This document shows, piece by piece, positions 45,229-55,969 of a stretch of 64,000 bases of DNA. The DNA is from Panax quinquefolius. Lineage: Eukaryota; Streptophyta; Magnoliopsida; Apiales; Araliaceae. The stretch covers positions 27,355,130-27,419,129 of the forward strand of contig CM035167.1 of NCBI GenBank assembly GCA_020205615.1, given 5' to 3'. The notes below the pieces were generated by a model. That model was not told the origin of the DNA and did not search any database. It was given only the letters and a program-made list of their open reading frames with translations. Each line of letters opens with the position of its first letter. The stretch's first letter is position 1. The translations under genes were made by a program, and so were the position numbers.

Positions 45229-45988
45229 TCACTGTCGGTAAAGGTACTGATTAGCCTTGCTACGCTCCTCTTCTAATATGCGATGCATCGTACTGCGATC
45301 CATCATGTACAATGGTAGTCCTTCGAACTGGATTGGGTACCTCAAAACTCGATCTTGGGTCTCATTCATTGCCTTGTTAGGTGTAGAGTACGTTTCCCCA
45401 ATCTTTGCTTTCTTTGCACAACTATCATCCTCTGCACGATCAGCTCGACGCGATTCTCTTACCCAACCTTCCTCTGCTATGTTCAGCCTTTTGGAGGTTT
45501 CCTTCAGTTTCTCTATCTCCTCGGTCTTATCTTTAGTTTGACCCTTCTCATGGACCAAATCCCATTCTACATTTTCCAGTTGAGAGTGAAGAGTCGAAAT
45601 CTCCCTCTCCTTACGCTTCTAGAGTAATATCTTTGAATAAAGCTCGCTCAGTCAAATCCTGGACCTCGTCTCGTAACTCCACGTTACGGTCGTATAACGT
45701 GTCATATATTTCAGCATCAACGGTGTACTGTGGTAACTCCTCTTCCTCTTCCTCAACAAATTCCTCCTCAGGATCCTCCTCAGGATCAGTCTCAGGTTCA
45801 TGCTCCTGACCAACAACGGTGATCAATTGAGATGATTCCCTCTGCACCAGCTGCTCCCTAACGACATGAATGTCCCGGGGCTCCTCCTCTGTTGGTACTA
45901 TAGGTACACGGGGTTCCTCCTCAGTAGGTACTATAAGTACTCGGGGTTCTTCCTCCCCAACTTGACTAGCTTCTCCAACATTCGACAT
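45229..45988 (-). pseudogene. Extra acidic coiled-coil ORF upstream of gag, Tekay-like element 1
   Basis: Two open stretches on the coding strand lie between the primer site and gag. 45988-45611 begins MSNVGEASQVGEEEPRV, has three EEEPR-type repeats and a Glu/Asp run, then a heptad-like segment (ELRDEVQDLTERALF). After a single frameshift near 45615 the reading continues into 45558-45229: VEWDLVHEKGQTK, EEIEKLKETSKRLN, a basic RESRRADRAE stretch and YRQ at the stop. Together about 250 codons. I do not recognise the protein. It is predicted to be soluble and coiled-coil-forming. Extra ORFs ahead of gag are known in Tat elements; for this lineage I know of none with certainty. Confidence 0.6.
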
Positions 45989-46186
45989 CCTGATATAAAA
46001 TTTTTTAAGTTTTAGTTACTAAGTCGTATCATCTAACGCATACTTTAACACATAAACACATAAGGTCTTTTATTATCTTCAATGAATTACATAAATTCAT
46101 TTCTTAGAACTCGATAAGAGTTTTCCATTACTATCTTCTTTCTATAAGGCTACTACCTAAGGTTGTTCCCCCACCTAAGGTTCATA
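45989..46186 (-). other. Leader between primer site and extra ORF, Tekay-like element 1
   Basis: Noncoding, no recognisable signal apart from the adjacent primer site. Confidence 0.5.
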
Positions 46187-46188
46187 AC

Positions 46189-46206
46189 CTACTGCTTTGA
46201 TACCAA
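46189..46206 (-). other. Primer binding site of Tekay-like element 1
   Basis: On the minus strand the sequence after the LTR end is TTGGTATCAAAGCAGTAGG, close to TGGTATCAGAGC, the primer site complementary to initiator tRNA-Met that is common in plant LTR elements. Confidence 0.8.
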
Positions 46207-46208
46207 CT

Positions 46209-48905
46209 TGTGACACCCCCAAATCTAGGTACTTCAATTCCACGGGATTTGGTGTTCACTGTACAAATATCATCTATCTATCTACCCATAAAAATGCAAG
46301 CCATGCAATAGATAGAATAAAAATCTTCCCCTTAAGGGTTACAACATCTGAATAATTAATAATACAATCCCAGGTTAAACTAACCTTAAACATCTGTGCG
46401 GAATCATAAACAAATAAGTCTTTAACAACATCATTAAATCAAGTCTTAAACAAAATACATCATTATATAAACAACAAGTCTTCATCACTTGCTAACTTTG
46501 CCCTTGCCTTTACTAGTGGAAGGTTCATCAGTTCTTTCGTTCTTAACTGCAATGTTATTATTAAGCAAGAGTGAGCACTATTGCCCACAAGTATAACAAT
46601 ATAACAATGAATAATAACATGCGAGAGAAATAATATCTTTTGAAATAAAAGCTCAACTTTTGAATCAAGAATGAATAACAAGAATCAAAAGATTTCTGAG
46701 GGTCATAAGACCTTGAACTATGTCCTAGGTTATCAAGGGTTATACTTGAAACCTTTAACAGTCATAAGACTATGGACCTTTCTACTCATACTTAGGGGGA
46801 TCAGCCCTTAGTACCATATTGTGCACAATATCTTAACGCTAACGCATAAGTAAATCCCTTTGCAGGGTTGTTCATCTCAGTTTGACATTCGAGTCCGCAC
46901 CAAAGGAAGTTTGGTTTGGATAATTCATCAAGGGTTCTGAAATTTAGAACGCTCATCAACTATGGACTAGTCGAATCAATAAGGGTTCGCTAGTCTAATA
47001 AGGTTCAATAATAATAATATTCAAATTGAATAATAATCTCAGGAAGTATACAATAGGATAATTATTGTATAACTGAATCATGCTTTGAAAAGATAATCAA
47101 TCTTTAATATAACATTTGAACATGAATAATAGTAATGATAATTTACTCGAGGTAATTAATAAACTTGAACAATAATGACAAGTAGGGTTTAGGAAACTTG
47201 CCTCGTGCGTAGATTACACTTTAACTAAGCACGTTCTTTGAATTTAATCCTATATACCATTCACATTCACAATACCAGTTAATTATAACTTAACTAATCA
47301 TCATAAACTCATTCTCTTTATCTACTTTGGTTATTGACTATACTTAGTCAAATTACCACTTTTTCACATAATTTGTACTTCATGAATATCAAGCTAATTA
47401 TGTATTCAATAATTCAATCCACATGCAATTATGTTATTTACATGTTAAACAACTATTTTAACATCTCATTATACTTCTAACATGTTTACATGTTCATTAA
47501 ATTAAGTTAACAATATATTGCTAGACTTAACACTTTAAAAATTATATTTCTGGACCATTCTGCAGAGTGGTATTTCATGTAATCACTTTTTGTACTAAGT
47601 CTTCTTTCTTGTCTTTGTTGCCGACATTTGGACATCATGGCATATGCTACAGTTTTTGGCATATATGCTGATGCGGGCCTTAAGCGTTGGTAGTGGCATG
47701 GCAACGAGCGAGAAAGCTGTTACGCAATTGGCAAAAATTGCAGAACACAACCCAAAAACTCCAATTAAATTACTACTACACGAAATTAATCACACCCATA
47801 TGTTATAATTCATGCATAAACATAACCCAACATTTATAGAATGGTTTTAACCCATTAAAACACATAATCACAAAGTTAAAAATCTATAATTTCACTAACT
47901 TTGATGTTCTTGAAGGTTTTGAAAATAAAACATGAAAATTGATACTATGGATTTGTTAAAACACCGAATCCGTTCGTTTAAAGTTTGGTCTCTTCGTATC
48001 AACATGTATAATAATATACGAGTGTAAAATTTAGGGATAATATATGATCAACGCATTAAATACCACTTATAGGGCCATAAGGCCAAAACCCATACTCTGT
48101 AATTTTGAAATAACAAGTCATCGTATAACGACATGTTTTATGATACTAATGATATGGTCTACATAGTAAACATGTTATACTACTCGAATTATTACACATA
48201 CTCTTATAAAAATCATCATTTCCCAATTCACAGAGACTTACAGAATATGTGAAAGCCATTTTTATAAAAACTAAATGACGTAACTTTAAAATTTGGGAAG
48301 AAGGGATTACCCTTGAATACTCTGCTTAGATTACATGAGGGTGTGACAAAATTCCCAATTACTCACACTTCTTCTCCTTTAATCACAGTATCACAATCTC
48401 TCTCAAAGTTCTCAAACTCTCTCTGTGATTTCTCTGGCTCTCAATTAACTAAAATGAAAAATACGTAAGTTAAACTTAATTTGAGCCTTTATATAGCGAG
48501 TTGAGGTCGATTATTCCATTCGTGGTTTAAGCGCCTCTAACTCCTCTTAAGGCCTCATTTGGCTAACAAACTAAGTTCAAAGCTCTTTATTTTAATAAAA
48601 CTTTTTATCATATAGTTACAATAATGTCACACTCCTTTATAAATTAAATCAATATCTTATTTAATTTGTTTTAAATAAAATATAATAATTTCTCATAAAT
48701 TCACATAGTCACATAATTAAATTTCTCATAAATATATAATGTCAAATTATTAACTCTTTAATAATTAAATTAATTAAAATAACATCATTTCAATTAAATA
48801 TTTCATTTAATTCAATAAGCTCACATAAATACATATTTGAATAATAATTATTCTCTACATTAATTTAATAAATGTAACACATATAATTAAATTAATCTAC
48901 CACAA
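46209..48905 (-). repeat. 5' LTR of Tekay-like element 1, truncated start
   Basis: It aligns with 37519-40304 from GGGGGTGTCACA at 46209 up to TAATCTACCACAA at 48905, then similarity stops abruptly. About 100 bp of the LTR start (U3 end) is missing. A TATA box (TATATAAAGG, minus) is at 48487-48497. Confidence 0.88.
48487..48497 (-). promoter_or_regulatory. TATA box of Tekay-like element 1 5' LTR
   Basis: CTATATAAAGG on the minus strand. The 3' LTR has GCGCATAAAGG at the same place (39783-39793), so only this copy keeps a good box. Confidence 0.6.
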
Positions 48906-50131
48906 ATAAATGTGATTCTATATATCTAACTCATGCTTGAAATAACTATAAATCATAAGTATTCAATAGAATGAATAAAATGGTTAACCTTTGTCAATAA
49001 AGTAAAATAAGCTAGGTTCAAGTTTTATAATATAAGAAATGAAATTTCTGAACTTTAAGAAACTTGCTTAACTGTAAACAAGTTAGAATGAATCAATAAA
49101 TTGAGAATTTCCAATAACACTAGAGTTTGAGTTTGCTCAAATGGATTTTAGGAACAATTTACTTATTCAATAACAGTTGAGATAAAAACTTGCTCAATCA
49201 AAAGTATGCATTTATAATAATAGAACTAACTCAACGAAAATGTAGACTTAGAAAACTTGCACAATGTAATAAACGAACTAGCTTAACGAAAGTGTAGAGT
49301 TAGAAAACTTGCCTTGAGCGTAAACTATAAAATTAAACTCACGATCACCTACACATAATTTTAGAACCAAAATACCTATTAGACATGCTAACATATCATA
49401 ACATGTTCATTACCATTCACATTTCAGAAACTCTAAGTGTTTTACTTCGCAACACTTGTCTAACTTTCATTATGTATACTAAATTACCACATAACGCGTT
49501 TTCGATTTACTAATCATTTTTGCAACTTTGATCATACTAACCACAACTCACTATGTTATGTTAACCTTAACATTACACATTTAACATGCTAACACAATTT
49601 CAGACTATGTTAGGATGCTTCCCCCAAGTCTGCTGTAATAGCAGAAGTCAGAATCTCAAACCAGGGTATGGTACAACTGCGCCATACAAAGGCTTGGGAC
49701 CGCCAATAATTGCCATTTTTGTTTTGGCACTAAATGTAAGAAATTGCTACGGTGTTCAGACAGACGCAAAGAAGGCTATGAACAATAGCCGACTTTAGCC
49801 CAACAAACACAAATTTCACCCAATAAACAGTAATATTAACACGTAAAATAAATATACAACTATCATACACATGATTGCTCACATTTACAACCAATTAGAA
49901 TAATTTAACACTAACTAAAACCATTTTAATTTTTCAAAACTCATGTTTTTCATAAAAACTTAATTTTCTTGACATTCGTTCTAGAAATCATCATTGTGAA
50001 TTCATTTGTTGGCTAAAACATCTCATTCCAGTTACGTTATGTTCGTATCTCATAGAACTAACATATACAAGCTTCAATTTACACTTTCATATACTTATAG
50101 CCACTAGAATTGATACTTTTCACGAACATAT

Positions 50132-50167
<36 letters not shown>

Positions 50168-51063
50168 AGTATATACTGTCGAAAATTTCTTCTACTGACA
50201 AATGAAATTAGCATGCAATTTATGTTTAAATATAATCTCTATCAACATATACTCACATAATCACAAGTAATCCCATTGTATAGCAATGATTCAACAATTT
50301 GAATTTCACAGATTATGTAAAAGTTTGCCGTAATACTCATAAACATAATTAATATCCAATTATGAACATACCTTTTTTTGCTTGACAGAAATTCTTGTTA
50401 AACACACTGGAATTGAGGTGAAAATTTCCTAGACTCTTCTCAAATTCTCTCTCAAGTTCTTCTCTCTTTTCTCAGCAACTAGGATGCGTAAAACTAAAAC
50501 AACTGATAGTTATAATGGAAAACTAAAACTGCTAATCCTTAATACGCCAAATTTAATAGAATAACAGTTATAAACAACCGTATATATTATAATTATATTA
50601 TATTTATTATTTTATTTATTTATTTATTTTAAAAATCTAGAAATTCTAAAAGCCATAAGGCTTGTTTGGCAAACCCTTTAATTTTTAAAGAATTTATATA
50701 ATAAGCCTTGTTTGGCAAAAACTAAATTAAACTACTTTAATTTATTTTAATAACTCCTTATAATATAGTTATTAGTCACACTATATTTAATCAAGCTTTC
50801 ATATTTATTTTAATTAATGCAAATCACAATTAATTAAATAAATCCTTTAGCTACATAACACAATACAAATAATTAATCATTTAAATTAAAATATCAAAAT
50901 AATAATAATTTCCTTAATTCATCAATTATTTATTTAACAATTAATTCTCCAAATAATATTAAATCAATTAAACAAATATTCATTTACTGATAATCACATC
51001 CATTAAATATTTATGTAAATCAATAAATATTTAATATTACATTTGAAATTGTGGAATGTTACA
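48906..51063 (-). repeat. 3' LTR of Tekay-like element 2, truncated
   Basis: On the minus strand it starts TGTAACATTCC at 51063 after the polypurine tract. It runs leftward to the junction with the element 1 LTR at 48905. The sequence is related to that LTR (for example GTTAGAAAACTTGCC and AACTTAATTT segments) but is a separate family. It contains a TA microsatellite at about 50141-50164. Confidence 0.8.
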
Positions 51064-51161
51064 TCATTCCCTCCTTAAAAGGATTCTGTCCTCAGAATCA
51101 CAATTCAAACAATCAAATCGTCACATTCTTCCCTACTTACAAAGATTCTGTCCCCAGAATC
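51064..51161 (-). other. Duplicated hairpin and polypurine module of Tekay-like element 2
   Basis: On the minus strand, GATTCTGGGGACAGAATC (51161-51144) precedes TAAGTAGGGAAGAATGTGAC. GATTCTGAGGACAGAATC (51099-51082) precedes TTTTAAGGAGGGAATGA and the LTR. It has the same arrangement and 62-bp spacing as in element 1. Confidence 0.75.
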
Positions 51162-51971
51162 GAAGACATAGAATAAACAAATAACTCAGGGTAACTTTTC
51201 ATCATTTCAGCTTCGAGTTCCCACGTCGCCTCTTCGACATTGTGGTTTCTCCATATCACCTTCATAGAAGGTATCACTTTATTTCTGAGCACTTGTTCTT
51301 TCCTGTCGACTATCTGGATAGGAACTTTTTCATAAGACAAATCTTTATCGAATTGCAATGGTTCGTACATTTCGATCACGCGTGCTCGTAATCGGGTTTA
51401 TACTATTGTATATAATTGAAATGTGAAAAACATTATGATTGTTTTCCAATTCTGGAGGTAGAGCTACCTCATAAGCCACTTCCCCCACTCTTCGTAGTAT
51501 CTCAAACGGTCCAATAAATCTTGGGCTGAGCTTTCCTTTCTTGCCAAAACGAATTTTCCCCTTCCAAGGAGAAACTTTTAGGAAAACGAAATTTCCTACT
51601 TCAAATTGCGATTCTGCCTATGTTGATCGACATACTTTTTCTGTCGATCTTGGACTGATACCAATCTTGTCCTGATGAGTTTGACAACTTCAGTAGTTTA
51701 TTATACCAGTTCTGGTCCTAACAGTTGGCGTTCACCGACTTCATCCCAGCACAGTGGAGTTCTGCACTTTCTGCCATACAATGCCTCGTAAGGTGGCATG
51801 CCGATGCTCGCGTGGTAACTGTTGTTGTAGGAAAATTCTACCAATGATAAATGTTCATCCCAGCTTCCTCTGAAATCCATGATGCATGCTCTCAACATAT
51901 CTTCCAACGTTTGGATTGTTCGTTCACTTTGCCTCGTCGGTTTGCTGGTGGTATGCTGTACTCATTTGCAA
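51137..51971 (-). pseudogene. Integrase C-terminal part and chromodomain, Tekay-like element 2
   Basis: Frames give [21 protein letters not shown] and [18 protein letters not shown] (51907-51701), then SPWKGKIRFGKKGKLSP and FIGPFEILRR in another frame, and an intact chromodomain end in 51379-51137: QIVDRKEQVLRNK, MKVIWRNHNVEEATWELEAEM. The catalytic Glu region (QTDGQSE) has been mutated. At least two frameshifts. Confidence 0.85.
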
Positions 51972-53018
51972 CTATGTTCCTATACATTCTCGTAGTCTCT
52001 TCCAGAAGTTTGATGTGAACCTTGGATCTCTATCTGACATAATTGACACTGGAACTCCATGTCTTGACACGATCTCTTTATCGTATAGTTTCGCTAGCTG
52101 TTCAAGATTAAATCTAATCTTTATTGGCAAAAAGTGTGCAGATTTTGTCAATCGGTCCACTATTACCCATATCGCATCGTATCCTTTCTGAGTCGTTGGA
52201 AGTCCTACCACAAAATCCATTGTGATATGCTCCCATTTCCATTCCAGTATTTCCAACGATTGCAGTAACCCGCTTGGTCGTTAATGTTCAGCTTTCACTT
52301 TCTAACACGTCAAGCATTTTGCAACGTCTCTTTTCATATTCGGCCACCAAAAATGTCATCGCAAATCTTGATACATCTTTGTATTTCCTCGATGAATCGA
52401 TTATCTTGTGTTGTGTGCTTCGGTCAAGATTTCATCTTTAACTCCTGGTACTGCTAGAACCCAAATCCTTTCCTCGAATCGTAGTAGTCCTTCGGTATCG
52501 ATCTTGTATTTTACATCACTACCGTCAATCACTTTCTCTTTGATTATTTCGCATTCTTTATCTTGTAGTTGAGCAGTCTTCACTTTGTCCACCAAAGTTG
52601 GACTGGTATCTATCTGGAATAGTCGTTCATCGGATTCCTTTGGAAATTTGATTTCCAACTCTAGCTTCAATATTGCTGAAATAAGCTCCTCCTGAGTAGT
52701 TATGAGCATCAACTTCTCCTGACCTTTTCTGCTTAAAGCATCTTCAACCACATTCGCTTTGCCCGGGTGATAAAAGATCTCACAATCATAATCCTTTATC
52801 AATTCCATCCATATCTTTTGTCGCATATTCAGGTCCTTCTGTGTGAAAATATACTTCAGACTTTTATGATCTGTGTAGATTTCACATTTCTCTCCATAGA
52901 GATAGTGTCTCCATATCTTGAGAGCAAACACTACTGCAGCCAATTCCAAATCATGAGTCGGATAACCTTTCTCATAATCCTTCAGTTGTCTTGATGCATA
53001 TGCAATTACTTTGCCGTT
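51972..53018 (-). pseudogene. RNase H and integrase N-terminal part, Tekay-like element 2
   Basis: RNase H continues with [21 protein letters not shown] and [15 protein letters not shown], then [12 protein letters not shown] (Ala-Asp of ADALSR changed to Glu-Asp). Integrase begins near 52400 with several stops (TAA, TGA, TAG, TAA) within about 130 bp, then is open in 52256-51972: [44 protein letters not shown] with two catalytic Asp intact. All in the same frame as RT and gag. Confidence 0.88.
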
Positions 53019-54974
53019 CTACATAAGAACACATCCCAACCCTTTATGTGAGGCATCACTATACATCACAAAGTTACCTGTACTATCTGGTAATGACAAC
53101 ACATGTGCCATACTTAATTTCTTCTTCAAATCCTGGAAACTTTCTTCAAATTTCTCCGTCCAAACAAATTTCACAGTTTTCTTGGTCAAATTTGTTAATG
53201 GAGTGGTTATCTTAGAAAAATCTTGAATAAATCGTCTGTAATAACCGGCCAGTCCCAAGAAACTCCTCACTTCTGACGGTGTTCTTGGTTGTTCCCAATT
53301 GATTACAGCTTCCACTTTTGATGGATCCACGGAAATCCCATCTTTGTGAATCACGTGTCCAAGAAATTGAACACGGTCTAGCCAAAATTCGCACTTAGAG
53401 AATTTCGCGTTCAACTTTTCCTTTCTTAGTGTTTCCAATGTCAAACGTAAGTGTTCCACGTGTTCTTCTTGAGTTTTGGAATACACTAGAATATCATCGA
53501 TGAATACCACTACAAACTTGTCTAAGAATGGTTTAAACACCCTATTCATCAAATCCATGAATGTAGCAGGTGCATTTGTTAAACCAAAAGACATCACTAG
53601 AAACTCGTAATGTCCGTACCGAGTTCTGAATGCCGTTCTAGGTACATCCTCCTTCCTCACTTTCAACTGGTGATATCAACTTCTCAAATCTATTTTTGAA
53701 AAGTATTTAGCACCCTTCAACTGGTCAAACAAGTCATCTATTCTTGGTAATGGATATTTGTTTTTAATAGTGACATTGTTTAATTCTCTATAATTAATGC
53801 AAAGACGCATTGACCCATCCTTCTTCTTCATGAATAATACTGGCGCTCCCCACGGTGATACGCTTGGTTGAATATATATCTTGTCTAATAATTCTTGCAA
53901 CTATACCATCAGTTCCTTCATTTCCACTGAAACCATTCTGTACGGGGCCTTCGATATCGGTGCTGTCCCCGGCACTAAGTCGATCACAAACTCAATCTCT
54001 CTGCCAGGCGGAAGTCCTGGAAAATCCTCTGGAAACACATCCTCAAATTCCCTCACCACGGGTATCTCTTCCAGTTTCACATTCTTTTTCTTAGTATCGA
54101 CTTTGTAAGATAAATAGCCCACATAGCCTTGACTCAACAATTTCTTGGCCTGCATAATCGTCAGACATTTCATTTGTCTAGGCGATTTGCTACCATAGAA
54201 TACTACCTTTAACAGAGTCATAAGGTTTACACATTTCTTTTGGCAATCAATTATCGCTCCATATTTGTACAGCCAATCCATTCCCAAAATTACATCAAAC
54301 TCTCCAAGTCTAATCAGAATCAAATCTACCATTAGGATATTCTCCTTAATGTTCACCCTACGCTTCAGATATCTGAATCTAACAGGGATTATCTCTTTAT
54401 TCGCAATTTCTATGTTCAAAGGGAAATTCAGTTCTTCTCTAGGTAATTCTAACTTCTTAGCAAATTCATCAGAGATAAACGAGCAAGTAGCACCCGAATC
54501 AAATAATACATAAGCATCAATATCATTGATTGGGATAATACCTGACACGACATCTTTTGATTGCATAACATCTTGCACAGTCATGTTGAAGGTTCTAGTT
54601 GTGGGTTTGTTTGATGTTGTACCTCCATTGTTACCTCCATTCCTTCTGGTTGTCACTCCATCCTTCTTCTTAGGGCATTCACGAGCAAAGTGATCCTTGG
54701 ATCCACACGTGAAGCACACATTCTTCTTAGGTTGTGTGCAATTTGGGGCGATGTGACCCTCCTGGCCACAATTGAAGCATACTCGTTTCCCCATCAAGCA
54801 CGCACCCTTATGAAACTTCCCGCATGTAGCACATGCTTCAAACTTCTTGTTCTCATTGGTTACCCCTTTGGTTTCCAAAGACCCACGCTTTCCATTCCAC
54901 TTCCTCTTCAAGTTGTTGTTGTTGTTGTTGTTTCCACCACTACCACCTCCATTCTTAATTTCCACCTCATTTTT
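53019..54974 (-). pseudogene. Zinc knuckles, protease and RT, Tekay-like element 2
   Basis: Two classic zinc knuckles (CFNCGQEGHIAPNC and CFTCGSKDHFAREC) follow a third, shorter CATCGKFHKGAC. Protease shows AYVLFDSGATCSFIS and GEFDVILGMDWLYKYG. RT starts with PREIEF-like [19 protein letters not shown], then a TAG (53901-53903), [16 protein letters not shown], a TGA (53676-53678), and [15 protein letters not shown] with the catalytic FIDD intact, [15 protein letters not shown], and RNase H start [17 protein letters not shown] ending at a TAG (53019-53021). One frame throughout. Confidence 0.92.
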
Positions 54975-54975
54975 C

Positions 54976-55007
<32 letters not shown>

Positions 55008-55683
55008 CTTCTTCTTCTTCTTCTTCTTCTTCTTCTTCTTCTTCTGTTCCTGATTGAACTTTGTCACTGCCTCACCTCCACCTTCAGCGAGTATTGCTTT
55101 CTCCATCACTGCTGCGAAAGTCTTCAATTGAAATAGGGAAACCCTACTGTACAACCAGGGCTTCAGTCCTTGTTCAAACCTCTTCGCCTTGCGTTCGTCC
55201 GTGTTGACTTGATAAGGCGCAAACCTCGCCAACTCGTTGAATTTAGCGGTATACTCAGATACCGTCATCGTTCCCTGCCTCAGTTCCAGAAATTGTACTT
55301 CTAGCTGACCCTTCGAACTCTCAGGAAAATAGGTCTCTGGTCCTTCTCGAGTTTTATTGGCCTGCCACGAATAACTAGCCTCTGCTTTCAACATGAATGT
55401 TGCAAAAGCAGTATTCTGGTCATCCCCTACCCTAGCAACATCGAACACCTTTTCTATCTCCATAATCCAAGTTTGTGCCTCGACTAGATTCATGGACCCA
55501 TGAAATTCAGGTGGTCCAACAACCTTGAACTCCTTAAAAGTTGTTCCTTGGCTCTGTGGTTGATTCTGTAACACTCCTGTCAGTAACGTCATTAATTATT
55601 GAACTGGGTTAGCATCAACATTGTCGTTATTGTTGGTTCCTTCGTTGGTTTTGTGTCGTGGTGGTTGACGTCTGGGAGACATT
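54975..55683 (-). pseudogene. gag of Tekay-like element 2 with poly-lysine tract
   Basis: The ATG at 55683 starts MSPRRQPPRHKTNEG; a TAA follows after about 29 codons. The frame then encodes FKVVGPPEFHGSMNLVEAQTW, AEASYSWQANK, LEVQFLELRQGTMTVSEYTAKF, ELARFAPYQV and RFEQGLKPWLYS. About a dozen residues usually present before YFP are missing. The capsid ends in about 22 consecutive lysines encoded by an AAG microsatellite (54978-55045), followed by a TAG at 54975-54977. Confidence 0.9.
54978..55045 (-). repeat. CTT/AAG trinucleotide microsatellite in gag
   Basis: About 22 uninterrupted CTT units (plus strand). They encode lysine in the gag frame, at the place where other copies have a short lysine-rich linker. 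Confidence 0.95.
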
Positions 55684-55969
55684 TTCTGTTTAAAAATACA
55701 CCCATTAGATTATTACTCAACTCTTTTAAGTAATTTCTACTTAACTTGCTTCCACAAAAGAAATAACCACAAATCACATAATACTTTGAATAAAATAACA
55801 ACTTTTATTTATTCATAACCTCTTTGAAAACATAAAACAATAGCATTACTGCTTTTTACATTACTTCATGAACTACAAAAGTTTCAGGACAACATCATCC
55901 TCATATCCCATAGGCTTCATAACACTTGGGATTTACAATTTATTTAACATTTTATTCATCGTACAACAA
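55684..55969 (-). other. Leader remnant of Tekay-like element 2
   Basis: AT-rich noncoding sequence upstream of gag. It is cut at 55969 by the next LTR, so any extra ORF like that of element 1 cannot be assessed. Confidence 0.6.

Larger units (their letters stand above)
37519..48905 (-). mobile_element. Tekay/Del-like chromovirus element 1, minus strand
   Basis: From right to left: 5' LTR (48905 to 46209, lacking about 100 bp of its start), primer site, extra ORF, gag, protease, RT, RNase H, integrase, chromodomain, duplicated hairpin/polypurine module and 3' LTR (40304 to 37519). The LTRs are nearly identical over long stretches, suggesting a fairly recent insertion, but coding is broken in several places. 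The left flank is copia sequence (ACAAG at 37514-37518). Confidence 0.9.
48906..55969 (-). mobile_element. Tekay/Del-like chromovirus element 2, minus strand, truncated
   Basis: From right to left: leader (55969-55684), gag, protease, RT, RNase H, integrase, chromodomain, duplicated hairpin/polypurine module and a 3' LTR (51063 to 48906) that is cut off by element 1. The 5' LTR is missing because a non-autonomous Athila-like LTR starts at 55970. Gag and most of pol lie in one reading frame broken by stop codons rather than frameshifts. Confidence 0.88.

Noticed and set aside
54847..55136. Plus-strand poly-Leu/poly-Phe frames
   Set aside because: They read through the CTT microsatellite on the non-coding strand of gag.
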